Source: JBCBAP01 sp038532435
GTDB taxonomy: Bacteria; Pseudomonadota; Alphaproteobacteria; Rhodobacterales; Rhodobacteraceae
Direction: 5' to 3'
Assembly (NCBI GenBank): GCA_038532435.1
Contig: JBCBAP010000001.1
Location: 62,001 to 126,000 of the forward strand
Length of the DNA stretch: 64,000 nt
Below are positions 25,307 to 33,885 of the stretch, piece after piece. Each line of letters opens with the position of its first letter. Position 1 is the stretch's first letter. The translations under genes and the position numbers were made by a program. The notes beneath the pieces are model-generated. The model searched no databases and was not told the DNA's origin. It was given only the letters and a program-made list of their open reading frames with translations.

Positions 25307-27735
25307 AGACGGACAGCAGGGACTGGACCCTCGATCTTTCGGGGAGATGGGACCTGCGCGACGACCGGGGTGACCACGCGCTCGAGATCTCCTTTCCCGA
25401 TGACATCATCAGCGCGCTCCACCGTGCGGAGCGGATCCCCGACCCTTACTGGGGGCGCAACGAGTACGGTCTGCGCTGGATTGCCGAACGTGACTGGATC
25501 GCCCGGCGCAGTTTCGACCTGCCGACAGGCGATGTCCGCCTGCGCCTGAGCGGGCTCGATACGGTTGCGGAGGTGCGGGTGAACGGCAGCGTCGTGCTGG
25601 AGGCGGCCAACGCGTTTCGCCGGTTCGACGTTGATCTCTCAGGTGTCGCCCAGCCCGGATCGAACATGATCGAGATCCGGTTCGCCTCGAACGTGGCGGA
25701 AGCTGCCCGGAGGCAGGAGGCGCAGCCCTTCTTCGTGCCTTATCACGCAGAGAACTGCCCGATCCCCAACGGCAACATGCTGCGCAAACCACAGTGCGAT
25801 TTCGGCTGGGACTGGAACATTGCGCTCGCTCCATGCGGGCTGTACGGGGCGATCGAAATCGTGCCCAACGGCGTCACTCGCCTGCGCGACATGAGCGTCA
25901 CTCAGCACCACGGCACCGACGGGGTGACGGTGAATGTCCGCCTGATCGCGGACCGTGCGCCCGACAGGGACGAAATCTGCATCGTCGACTTTGCGGGGCA
26001 GGAGGAGCGGGTGGCGTTGCGCGCCGGTCAGGCGCAGGCGGAGGTCGCTTTCCATGTGTCGGAGCCAGAGCTCTGGTGGCCCGCAGGGCTGGGCGCCCAG
26101 ACCCTGTACCCGCTGACCGCGCGGATCGGTGACCACGCGCTCACTCGCCGGATCGGCCTGCGTTCTGTCGAGCTCATCACGGATCCGGATCCGTCAGGCG
26201 CACGGTTCGGCCTTCGGGTCAACGGGCGCGAGGTCTTTGCCCGGGGGGCGAACTGGATCCCCGCGGATGCGCTGCCCGGTCGGGTGACCGAGGACAAGAC
26301 GCGGGACCTGCTGCAGTCCGCCGTCGATGCCAACATGAACATCCTGCGGGTCTGGGGTGGAGGGCGTTACGAACCCGACTGGTTCTACGATCTGTGTGAC
26401 GAGATGGGGCTGATGGTCTGGCAGGACTTCATGTTCGCCTGCAACCTCTATCCCTCCACCGCTGACTATCTGGCTGAGGTCAGGGCCGAGGTGGCGGACG
26501 TCGTTGCCAGGATCGGGCACCACGCCTGCATCGCGCTGTGGTGCGGGGACAATGAACTGATCGGCGCGCTCACATGGTTCGAGGAGAGCCGCAAGGACCG
26601 GGATCGCTATCTGGTCTCCTACGACCGCCTGAACCGGGCCATCGAGACGACGCTTAAGGAGCTTCTGCCGTCCGCCAACTGGTGGCCCTCCTCCCCGTCG
26701 CCGGGCACCCTCGACTTCGGGGACGCCTGGCACAATGACGGATCGGGGGACATGCATTTCTGGTCGGTCTGGCACGAGGGCCGGGATTTCGAGCATTACC
26801 GGGACATCTCCCCCCGGTTCTGCTCGGAGTTCGGGTTCCAGTCCTATCCCTCCATGGATGTGATCCGCAGCTTCGCCGGGTCGGAGGATTTCAACATCGC
26901 CGCCCCGGTGCTGGAGAGCCATCAGAAGAACGCAGGCGGCAATGCCCGGATCGCGGAAACCATGTTCCGCTATTTCCGCTTTCCCTTCACGTTTGAGGAC
27001 TTTGTCTATCTCAGCCAGGTCCAGCAGGGCCTCGCGATCCAGACTGCGGTGGATTACTGGCGCAGCCTCAAGCCCCACTGCATCGGCGCAATCTATTGGC
27101 AGCTCAACGACACCTGGCCCGTGGCGAGCTGGTCTTCGCTGGACTATGGCGGCGGCTGGAAGCTCCTGCACCACATGGCACGGCGGTTTTTTGATCCTGT
27201 CCGTGTGCTCGCCGTCCCGACCGAGAGGGGCATCGCGCTAAAGGCGGTCAACGACACCGCGGATGTGGTCGATATCGACATGACCGTCCGCGCGGCCTCC
27301 GTCGACGGATCGGTCCGCCCCCTGTCGACCGCGACGGGCTCTGTCCCGACGGAGCGCAGCGCCGTGCTTGCGACCATCGCGGACGGCACGCTGCGCGATG
27401 ACGAGATCCTCGTCTTCGACTGGACGGTCCCGGGACGACCGACGGCCCGCGATCACTTCGCCCCGAAGCGCTACAAGGCCTATCGCCTCCAACCGCCCCG
27501 GATCCGCACGCGGGTCAAGCGGGTCGAGGGCATGTGGCAGGTGACGTTGGAAAGTGCGGCACTCGCACTTTTTGTGGCTCTCGAGCCGAGCGTGCCCGGG
27601 CGCCTGTCCGACAATGCGGTCACCCTGCTGCCGGGGCAGCCCGTCCGCCTCTTCTTCACGCCGCAATCGGCGGGGGACGCGGTGACCTTCACGGTCCGGG
27701 ACCTTCACAGCGCCACTTTTACCACGCCCGCCTGA
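25303..27735 (+). CDS. Glycoside hydrolase family 2, beta-mannosidase-like
   Basis: An 810-residue GH2 enzyme. Residues about 1-190 form a jelly-roll sugar-binding domain, then an immunoglobulin-like domain, then the TIM barrel. The acid/base Glu is E418 in LWCGDNELI (beta-mannosidases often have GNNE), and the nucleophile is E509 in FCSEFGFQSYPS. The RVWGGGRYEPDWFYDLCDE segment is typical of beta-mannosidases. There is no signal peptide, so it would cleave imported beta-mannosides in the cytoplasm. The GTG start overlaps the ATPase stop. Confidence 0.88.
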   Translation: MKTDSRDWTLDLSGRWDLRDDRGDHALEISFPDDIISALHRAERIPDPYWGRNEYGLRWIAERDWIARRSFDLPTGDVRLRLSGLDTVAEVRVNGSVVLEAANAFRRFDVDLSGVAQPGSNMIEIRFASNVAEAARRQEAQPFFVPYHAENCPIPNGNMLRKPQCDFGWDWNIALAPCGLYGAIEIVPNGVTRLRDMSVTQHHGTDGVTVNVRLIADRAPDRDEICIVDFAGQEERVALRAGQAQAEVAFHVSEPELWWPAGLGAQTLYPLTARIGDHALTRRIGLRSVELITDPDPSGARFGLRVNGREVFARGANWIPADALPGRVTEDKTRDLLQSAVDANMNILRVWGGGRYEPDWFYDLCDEMGLMVWQDFMFACNLYPSTADYLAEVRAEVADVVARIGHHACIALWCGDNELIGALTWFEESRKDRDRYLVSYDRLNRAIETTLKELLPSANWWPSSPSPGTLDFGDAWHNDGSGDMHFWSVWHEGRDFEHYRDISPRFCSEFGFQSYPSMDVIRSFAGSEDFNIAAPVLESHQKNAGGNARIAETMFRYFRFPFTFEDFVYLSQVQQGLAIQTAVDYWRSLKPHCIGAIYWQLNDTWPVASWSSLDYGGGWKLLHHMARRFFDPVRVLAVPTERGIALKAVNDTADVVDIDMTVRAASVDGSVRPLSTATGSVPTERSAVLATIADGTLRDDEILVFDWTVPGRPTARDHFAPKRYKAYRLQPPRIRTRVKRVEGMWQVTLESAALALFVALEPSVPGRLSDNAVTLLPGQPVRLFFTPQSAGDAVTFTVRDLHSATFTTPA

Positions 27736-27758
27736 GACGAGCGGGGAAAGGACATTTG

Positions 27759-28514
27759 ATGACGGACTACGGCTACCAGCTCTACAGCTCACGCAACTTT
27801 CCACCCCTGCACGACACGCTTGGGATGCTGGCTGACCTCGGCTACACGCACGTGGAAGGGTACGGCGCGCTCTATCTGGATGCGGACGCGGTGAAGAGCC
27901 TGAGCTCTGGCCTAAGCCAGAGCGGGCTCACCATGCCGACGGGCCATTTCGGGCTCGAGCAGGTGGAGACGTCACCCGCCGACGTGGTCCGGATCGCCGA
28001 GGCGCTGGGCATCGAGGCGGTGATCTTTCCCTTCCTCCAGCCCGATGCCCGGCCGACGGACGCGGCGGGCTGGGCAGCACTCGGCACACGGGTCGCACGG
28101 GCGGCTGAGCCGATCTGGGCCGCGGGGCTGAGCGTGGGCTGGCACAACCATGATTTCGAGATGCGGCCCTGCGCCGACGGATCCTTCCCGCTCGATCACA
28201 TCCTCGCGGCGGATCCGCGCCTGAAGCTGGAGCTGGATGTTGCCTGGGTGCAGATGGCGGATCAGGATCCGCTGCCGTGGATCAACGCCTACGCGGACCG
28301 TCTGATCTCCGCCCACGTCAAGGACATTGCGGCGGCTGGCACGGCGGAGGATGAGGACGGCTGGGCGGATGTGGGCTACGGCGTCATGGACTGGCCGACC
28401 CTGATGGCCGCCCTGCGCGCGGGTGCAACCCGCTACTTCATCATGGAACACGACAATCCCAGCGATCACCGGCGGTTTGCCGGGCGCTCGCTGGAGGCTG
28501 CACAGTCGTTCTGA
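27759..28514 (+). CDS. Sugar phosphate isomerase/epimerase (xylose isomerase-like TIM barrel)
   Basis: A 251-residue AP-endonuclease-2-fold protein. The metal/substrate residues are in GWHNHDFEMRP, LELDVAWVQMADQDP, ISAHVKDIA and the final FIMEHDNPSDH. Substrate class is not fixed by the family. ATG at 27759 follows GGGGAAAGG; the longer upstream frame overlaps the mannosidase and is not coding. It probably works with the oxidoreductase that follows 10 nt later, converting the released sugar. Confidence 0.86.
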   Translation: MTDYGYQLYSSRNFPPLHDTLGMLADLGYTHVEGYGALYLDADAVKSLSSGLSQSGLTMPTGHFGLEQVETSPADVVRIAEALGIEAVIFPFLQPDARPTDAAGWAALGTRVARAAEPIWAAGLSVGWHNHDFEMRPCADGSFPLDHILAADPRLKLELDVAWVQMADQDPLPWINAYADRLISAHVKDIAAAGTAEDEDGWADVGYGVMDWPTLMAALRAGATRYFIMEHDNPSDHRRFAGRSLEAAQSF

Positions 28515-28524
28515 GGGGAAACTG

Positions 28525-29646
28525 ATGACCAAACTTGGGGTCGGCATCATCGGATGCGGCAACATCTCTGAGACCTATCTGAAGCTCGCGCCGCTCTTTC
28601 GTGGAATCGAAATCCGGGGCGTGGCGGACATCAACCCCGACGCGGCGATCGCGCGGGCGGAGGAGTATGGGACCGCGGCCTGGTCGATCGACGATCTGCT
28701 GGGTCGCGACGATATCGACATCGTCGTCAACCTGACCGTGCCGGACGCGCACTACGCGGTCACCACGTCCATCCTCGAGGCGGGCAAGCACGCCTATTCC
28801 GAAAAGCCGCTCGTCCTGACGCTTCAGGAGGGGGAGGCGCTGCGGGCGCTGGCAGGTTCACAGGGGCTCAAGGTGGGTTCCGCACCGGACACGTTCCTCG
28901 GCGGTACGCACCAGCAGGCTCGCGCGCTCCTCGACGAGGGTGCCATCGGGTCGGTGGTTGCGGGCACGGCACACGTGATGTCCCACGGGATGGAGCACTG
29001 GCATCCGAACCCGGACTTCTTCTTCAAGCCCGGGGGCGGGCCGATGCTCGACATCGGGCCCTACTACGTGACCAATCTGATCCAGCTTCTCGGGCCGATC
29101 CGGCGGGTCGGCGCGCTCACCACCAGCGGATCGCCCACCCGGACGATCTCCTCGACGCCGCGTGCGGGCGAGGTGATCGAGGTTGAGACCCCAACCAACA
29201 TCCACGCGCTGCTGGAGTTCGAGGCCGGGGCGGCAATCACCCTGTCGACCAGTTGGGACGTCTGGGCCCACAGGCACGGGCATATGGAGCTCTACGGTTC
29301 GGATGGATCGCTTTTCCTTCCGGATCCGAACTTCTTCGGCGGCACCCTCGAACAGGCGGGCAAGGACGGTGCCGTCTCCTCGGTGAGCTCGTGGGACCAT
29401 CCGTTCGGGGTCGCGAACCAGCAGGGCGACCGGGCCAACTACCGTGCTGCAGGCCTTGCGGACATGGCGCGCGCCATCGTGGAGGGCGGTGCGCACCGGT
29501 GCAGCCTCGACCTCGCCGTGCACGCGGTCGACGTGATGACGTCCGTGCTTCGCTCCGGCGCGGACGGCAGCTTCGTCACGCTCAGCACCACCTGCACACG
29601 CCCCGCACCGCTGTCGCCGGACGATGCGCGGGCGCTGCTCGCGTGA
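28525..29646 (+). CDS. Gfo/Idh/MocA family oxidoreductase
   Basis: A 373-residue NAD(P)-dependent dehydrogenase. The Rossmann motif VGIIGCGNISETYL is at the N-terminus, followed by the conserved YSEKPLVLT Lys-Pro motif and the C-terminal substrate domain with MLDIGPYYVTNLIQLLG. This family oxidises or epimerises sugars. ATG at 28525 has a GAGGGGAA site. The gene pairs with the isomerase, a common arrangement in sugar-catabolic operons. Substrate is unknown. Confidence 0.9.
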   Translation: MTKLGVGIIGCGNISETYLKLAPLFRGIEIRGVADINPDAAIARAEEYGTAAWSIDDLLGRDDIDIVVNLTVPDAHYAVTTSILEAGKHAYSEKPLVLTLQEGEALRALAGSQGLKVGSAPDTFLGGTHQQARALLDEGAIGSVVAGTAHVMSHGMEHWHPNPDFFFKPGGGPMLDIGPYYVTNLIQLLGPIRRVGALTTSGSPTRTISSTPRAGEVIEVETPTNIHALLEFEAGAAITLSTSWDVWAHRHGHMELYGSDGSLFLPDPNFFGGTLEQAGKDGAVSSVSSWDHPFGVANQQGDRANYRAAGLADMARAIVEGGAHRCSLDLAVHAVDVMTSVLRSGADGSFVTLSTTCTRPAPLSPDDARALLA

Positions 29647-29653
29647 GGGTCCG

Positions 29654-31234
29654 ATGATCCGCAACCCGATCCTGCCCGGCTTCAACCCGGACCCTTCGAT
29701 CTGCCGGGTCGGGGCGGACTACTACATCGCGACCTCGACGTTCGAATGGTACCCAGGCGTTCAGATCCACCAGTCCCGGGACCTCGTGAACTGGGATCTC
29801 GTGGCGCGCCCGCTCACCCGGGCGTCCCAGCTCGACATGCGGGGCAATCCGGATTCCGGTGGGATCTGGGCCCCCTGCCTGTCCCACGCGGATGGGCGCT
29901 TCTGGCTTGTTTACACGGACGTCAAGCGGCTCGACGGCGCGTTCAAGGATGCGCACAACTACATCGTCACCTGCGACACCATCGACGGGGATTGGTCGGA
30001 CCCGTGGTACGTGAACTCGTCCGGCTTCGACCCTTCGCTCTTTCACGACGAGGACGGGCGGAAGTGGTTCGTTAACATGCAGTGGAACCACCGGGGACCG
30101 GGCACCGGCGGCAATCCCGCCCATGCCTCCTTCGACGGGATCCTCCTGCAGGAATGGACGCCGGAGCGGGGTCTTTTCGGCCCGGTCACGAACATCTACA
30201 GCGGCACGTCGCGGGGTCTTACCGAGGCGCCGCACCTCTTCAGACGGAACGGGTGGTACTACCTGACCGTGGCGGAGGGCGGCACGGGCTACGACCATGC
30301 AGTCACGATGGCGCGGTCGCGCAGCCTGACCGGCCCCTACGAGTCGCAGCCCGACGGGCACCTCATCACGACGGCCGACGCGCCGGACCATCCGATCCAG
30401 CGCACGGGGCATGGGCAGTATGTGGAAACGCCGGATGGAGCGGTCTACCACACTTTCCTCATGGGGCGTCCGCTGCCCGGACCCTTCTGCCCCATGGGCC
30501 GAGAAACGGGGATCGAACGCTGCGTCTGGCGGGACGACTGGCTCTATCTGGAATCGGGCGGCTCCGTCCCGCGGGTCGATGTTCCTTCGCCCGGCGATGT
30601 GGCGCCGCGGCCCCCCGTGGCACTCTCGCGAGACTTTTCCGACAGTAGCCTGCCCAAGGAATTCCAGTGGCTCCGCACGCCACTGCCCGAACGTCTGTTC
30701 CGGTGCGAGCCGGGTGCCCTCGTCCTCACCGGGCGGGAAAGCCTGGGCAGCTGGTTCGAGCAGGCGCTGGTCGCGCGTCGCCAGGAACACCTCCGCTACG
30801 ACGCGGCGACCTGCGTGCACTTCGAGCCGGAGACCTATCAGCAGGCGGCTGGTCTCGCGACCTACTACAACCGGCACAAGTTCCACGCCCTCGCGCTTTC
30901 GCGCGGCGGGGCGGGGCGGGTGCTCACGATCCTGTCCTGTCCGGGAGACTGGCCCGAAGGGTCGTCGACGGTCGGCGAGGAGGTCCCGGTGCCCGACGGC
31001 CCGATCCACATGCGGGTGACCACCCGGGACGCGGAGCAACAGTTCGCCTGGTCGGTGGATGGCCAGACGTGGAGCGATATCGGCGATCCGCTCAACGCCG
31101 CCCTCCTCTCCGACGAGGGCGGCCGGGGCGAGCACGCATCCTTCACCGGGAACTTCGTCGGCATGTTTGCCTTCGACACCTCGGGCCGGGCGACGGAGGC
31201 ACGCTTCACCCGCTTCGACTACATCCCGCACTGA
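29654..31234 (+). CDS. Glycoside hydrolase family 43, beta-xylosidase/arabinosidase-like
   Basis: A 526-residue GH43 enzyme. The five-bladed propeller has its base Asp at D13 (GFNPDPSICR), the pKa Asp at D126 (FDPSLFHDEDGRKWF) and the acid Glu at E191 (LTEAPHLFRRNGWYYL). A C-terminal beta-sandwich (about 320-526), as in XynB-type xylosidases, follows. There is no signal peptide, so it acts on imported oligosaccharides. It is the last gene of the operon. Together with GH2 it suggests a substrate with both mannose and xylose or arabinose units. Confidence 0.9.
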   Translation: MIRNPILPGFNPDPSICRVGADYYIATSTFEWYPGVQIHQSRDLVNWDLVARPLTRASQLDMRGNPDSGGIWAPCLSHADGRFWLVYTDVKRLDGAFKDAHNYIVTCDTIDGDWSDPWYVNSSGFDPSLFHDEDGRKWFVNMQWNHRGPGTGGNPAHASFDGILLQEWTPERGLFGPVTNIYSGTSRGLTEAPHLFRRNGWYYLTVAEGGTGYDHAVTMARSRSLTGPYESQPDGHLITTADAPDHPIQRTGHGQYVETPDGAVYHTFLMGRPLPGPFCPMGRETGIERCVWRDDWLYLESGGSVPRVDVPSPGDVAPRPPVALSRDFSDSSLPKEFQWLRTPLPERLFRCEPGALVLTGRESLGSWFEQALVARRQEHLRYDAATCVHFEPETYQQAAGLATYYNRHKFHALALSRGGAGRVLTILSCPGDWPEGSSTVGEEVPVPDGPIHMRVTTRDAEQQFAWSVDGQTWSDIGDPLNAALLSDEGGRGEHASFTGNFVGMFAFDTSGRATEARFTRFDYIPH

Positions 31235-31307
31235 CCGCACCGCTTGGCACCGCCCCTTCCTGCGCATAGGCTCCGGCCAAACGTGCAGTTGGTGGAGGGT
31301 TCCGGGC

Positions 31308-32000
31308 ATGCAGATCATCTGGCTTGGACATTCGGGGTTCAGGATTGAGATCGCGGGGGAGGTCCTGCTCGTCGATCCGTGGCTCACCGGCAATCCGATG
31401 TTTGCGGAAGGCGACCGTGCCCGCGCCATCGAGGGCGCCACCCTGATCCTGCTCTCCCACGGGCATGGGGACCATTCGGGAGATGCGGTCGCGATCGCGA
31501 CAGAGCTCTCGATCCCCGTCGCGGGCATCTACGATCTCATGTCCTGGTGGGCCGAGAAAGAGGGGATCGAGACCATCGGCTTCAACAAGGGCGGCACCAT
31601 CCGCATCGGGGACGTCGCAATCACCATGGTCAACGCGACCCATTCCTCCTCCATCGCCGGACCGGACGGCCCGATCTACGCCGGTGGCGAGGCAGGCTTC
31701 ATGATCGCGGGCGAGGGCAAGACGGTCTACTTCTCCGGCGACACGGACGTGATGGCGGACATGGAGGTGTTTCAGGCGCTCCACGCCCCACAGATCGGCA
31801 TCCTCGCCGCAGGCGGACATTTCACGATGGACATGCGCCGGGCTGCCGCTGCGGCCAAAATGTTCTTCGAGTTCGAGACGGTGATCCCCTGCCACTACCA
31901 GACCTTCCCGATCCTTGAACAGTCTGCCGCGACGCTGAAGGATGCGCTGCCCGGCGTGGATGTCGTGGAGCCGGAAGTGATGCGACCGATTACCCTCTAG
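31308..32000 (+). CDS. UPF0173-type metal-dependent hydrolase (MBL fold)
   Basis: A 230-residue metallo-beta-lactamase-fold hydrolase of the UPF0173 type. It begins MQIIWLGHSGFRIEI, has LSHGHGDHSGDA (the HxHxDH motif), then NATHSSS, YFSGDTDVMADM and a final IPCHYQTFPILEQ. GGTGGAGGG precedes the ATG. It has its own start about 70 nt after the sugar operon and is likely independent. Physiological substrate is unknown. Confidence 0.9.
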   Translation: MQIIWLGHSGFRIEIAGEVLLVDPWLTGNPMFAEGDRARAIEGATLILLSHGHGDHSGDAVAIATELSIPVAGIYDLMSWWAEKEGIETIGFNKGGTIRIGDVAITMVNATHSSSIAGPDGPIYAGGEAGFMIAGEGKTVYFSGDTDVMADMEVFQALHAPQIGILAAGGHFTMDMRRAAAAAKMFFEFETVIPCHYQTFPILEQSAATLKDALPGVDVVEPEVMRPITL

Positions 32001-32005
32001 AGCCG

Positions 32006-32037
32006 CGGTTTCTGCGGTACCGCACCGCCGCAAACCG
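32006..32037 (+). terminator. Interrupted hairpin after the UPF0173 gene
   Basis: The outer arms CGGTTT/AAACCG and inner arms GCGG/CCGC make an interrupted hairpin just after the stop. No T-run follows, so termination is uncertain. Confidence 0.35.
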
Positions 32038-32082
32038 AGATAGGATCAGCGCCTCGAACGGTGCACAGTCGGGTGGTGTCAG

Positions 32083-33147
32083 ATGGGTCTCAGCACGACG
32101 GAACAGATACGCTATTGGAGCCTCGGCTTCGTTGTTCTTCTGGTGTTCCTGTGGATCGTCGGGGACACGATCCTGCCGTTCGTGGTGGGAGCGGCGCTCG
32201 CGTATTTCCTTGATCCGGTTGCGGACCGGCTGGAGACGTGGGGTTTCAGCCGGGTCATGGCGACGATCATCATCACCTTCGCGATGATCCTCATGATGAT
32301 CGCGTTCCTACTGATCCTGACACCGTTGCTGGTGGATGAAGCACGGCGGATGGTGGAGTCCATTCCCCAGTTTGCCGCCACAGCGCGGGAGGCGCTGGAG
32401 CTGCGGTTCCCGAACATACTCGACGAAGGCTCACCCATCCGGGCGGCCATCGAGGATGCGGTCGCGACCCTGCAATCGAAGGGGCCGGAACTTGCCAACC
32501 AGCTCCTCGCAGGGGGGCTTGCGGTCGTCGATTTCCTGATCCTGCTCGTCGTAGCACCTGTGGTCGCTTTCTATCTGCTCGTGGACTGGGACCGGATGAT
32601 CGCGGTCATCGACGGCTGGCTCCCGCGGGAGCATGCGCCCGTGATCCGCAAGCTCGCGGGGCAGGTCGATGACGTGCTTGCCGGGTTCGTGCGCGGGCAG
32701 CTTACCGTCTGCGCGATCCTCGGCCTTTTCTACGCCGCGGCACTGTCGCTTGTAGGGCTGCAGTTCGGGCTGATCATCGGCTTCTTCGCCGGTCTGATCA
32801 GCTTCATCCCGTTTGTGGGCAGTATCGTTGGCGGTACGATCTCTATCGGTGTCGCCCTGTTCCAGTTCTGGAACGATCCCGTCTGGATCGCCGCAGTTGC
32901 CGGGATCTTCCTCGCCGGGCAGGGGGTCGAGGGGAACTTCCTGACGCCCAAGCTCGTGGGCAGCAGCGTCGGGTTGCATCCGGTGTGGCTGATGTTCGCC
33001 CTCGCCGCGTTCGGCGCGCTGATGGGTTTCACGGGTATGCTGATCGCCGTCCCGTTGGCGGCAACCATCGGCGTGATGCTGCGCTTCGGCCTTGAGCAAT
33101 ACCTGTCGAGCCGCCTCTACAGGGGGCCGGAGCAGGACAGTTCATGA
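32083..33147 (+). CDS. AI-2E family transporter (PerM-like)
   Basis: A 354-residue inner-membrane protein with about eight helices. It has the family region VDDVLAGFVRGQLTVCAILGLFYAAALSLVGL, GLISFIPFVGSIVGG, and GQGVEGNFLTPKLVGSSVGLHPVWLMFALAAFG. Homologues are exporters or permeases of uncertain substrate. Its stop overlaps the hdaA start as ATGA, so the two are co-translated. Confidence 0.9.
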   Translation: MGLSTTEQIRYWSLGFVVLLVFLWIVGDTILPFVVGAALAYFLDPVADRLETWGFSRVMATIIITFAMILMMIAFLLILTPLLVDEARRMVESIPQFAATAREALELRFPNILDEGSPIRAAIEDAVATLQSKGPELANQLLAGGLAVVDFLILLVVAPVVAFYLLVDWDRMIAVIDGWLPREHAPVIRKLAGQVDDVLAGFVRGQLTVCAILGLFYAAALSLVGLQFGLIIGFFAGLISFIPFVGSIVGGTISIGVALFQFWNDPVWIAAVAGIFLAGQGVEGNFLTPKLVGSSVGLHPVWLMFALAAFGALMGFTGMLIAVPLAATIGVMLRFGLEQYLSSRLYRGPEQDSS

Positions 33148-33854
33148 GCGCGGTCCGCCAGCTTCCGCTCGATCTGCCGCAACAGGAGACGCTTGGGAGA
33201 GACGCGTTCTGCGTATCGCCGAGTAATGCCGAAGCGCTCCTGATGATCGACGCGTGGCGGGACTGGCCAGGTGGAAAGCTCCTTCTCATCGGACCCGAGG
33301 GCGCGGGCAAGACCCACCTCGCCCATATCTGGGCGGAGGCTGCCGGTGCCGCGATCGTCGACGCTGCCGACCTGCGGGCCGATGCCGTGCCCGCATTCAC
33401 GGACCTCGCAGCCGTCGCGGTCGAAGGCGGCGATACCTTGCGCGGCTTGCCCATGGACGCGCGGCAGGAGGCCGAGCGCGCGCTCTTTCATCTGCACAAC
33501 GAACTTGCCGCCCATGGCGGCCATCTCCTCGTCACGGGGCGCGTGCCGCCGATGCAGTGGGACCTCCTGACACCGGACCTTCTGTCGCGGCTGAGCGCGG
33601 CGAGTGCCGTGACATTGCCCGCTCCGGATGACACTCTGTTGTTGGAGGTCATGGCCAAGCTGTTTCGCGACCGGCAAAAGCTGATCTCCCCCGACCTGCT
33701 GCCCCACGTGGTCACCCGGATGGAACGATCGCTGCGCGCCGCACAGCGCGTTGTCGCGACCCTCGACGCAGCGGCTCTGGAGAAGAAGGCGGTCCTCAAC
33801 GCGCGTTTCGCCGCAGGGGTGGAGGGCTGGAAGGTGCCCGAAGATCCGTCATAA
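33144..33854 (+). CDS. hdaA: DnaA-homologous regulator HdaA
   Basis: A 236-residue AAA+ protein related to DnaA domain III. The N-terminal QLPLDLP is a clamp-binding motif, as in Hda, and LLIGPEGAGKTHLAHIWAEAAG is Walker A. It would act with the DNA sliding clamp in regulatory inactivation of DnaA. It lacks the DnaA DNA-binding domain. Context is AI-2E transporter upstream (ATGA overlap) and ppk downstream, a common alphaproteobacterial order. Confidence 0.88.
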   Translation: MSAVRQLPLDLPQQETLGRDAFCVSPSNAEALLMIDAWRDWPGGKLLLIGPEGAGKTHLAHIWAEAAGAAIVDAADLRADAVPAFTDLAAVAVEGGDTLRGLPMDARQEAERALFHLHNELAAHGGHLLVTGRVPPMQWDLLTPDLLSRLSAASAVTLPAPDDTLLLEVMAKLFRDRQKLISPDLLPHVVTRMERSLRAAQRVVATLDAAALEKKAVLNARFAAGVEGWKVPEDPS

Positions 33855-33885
33855 GTGTGTTGCACACCTGGGAGATAAGGCGCTC

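Noticed and set aside
29582..31528. A 648-codon minus-strand open frame
   Set aside because: It is antisense to the GH43 gene, is Arg/Pro-rich and has no recognisable domain; high GC makes long shadow frames.
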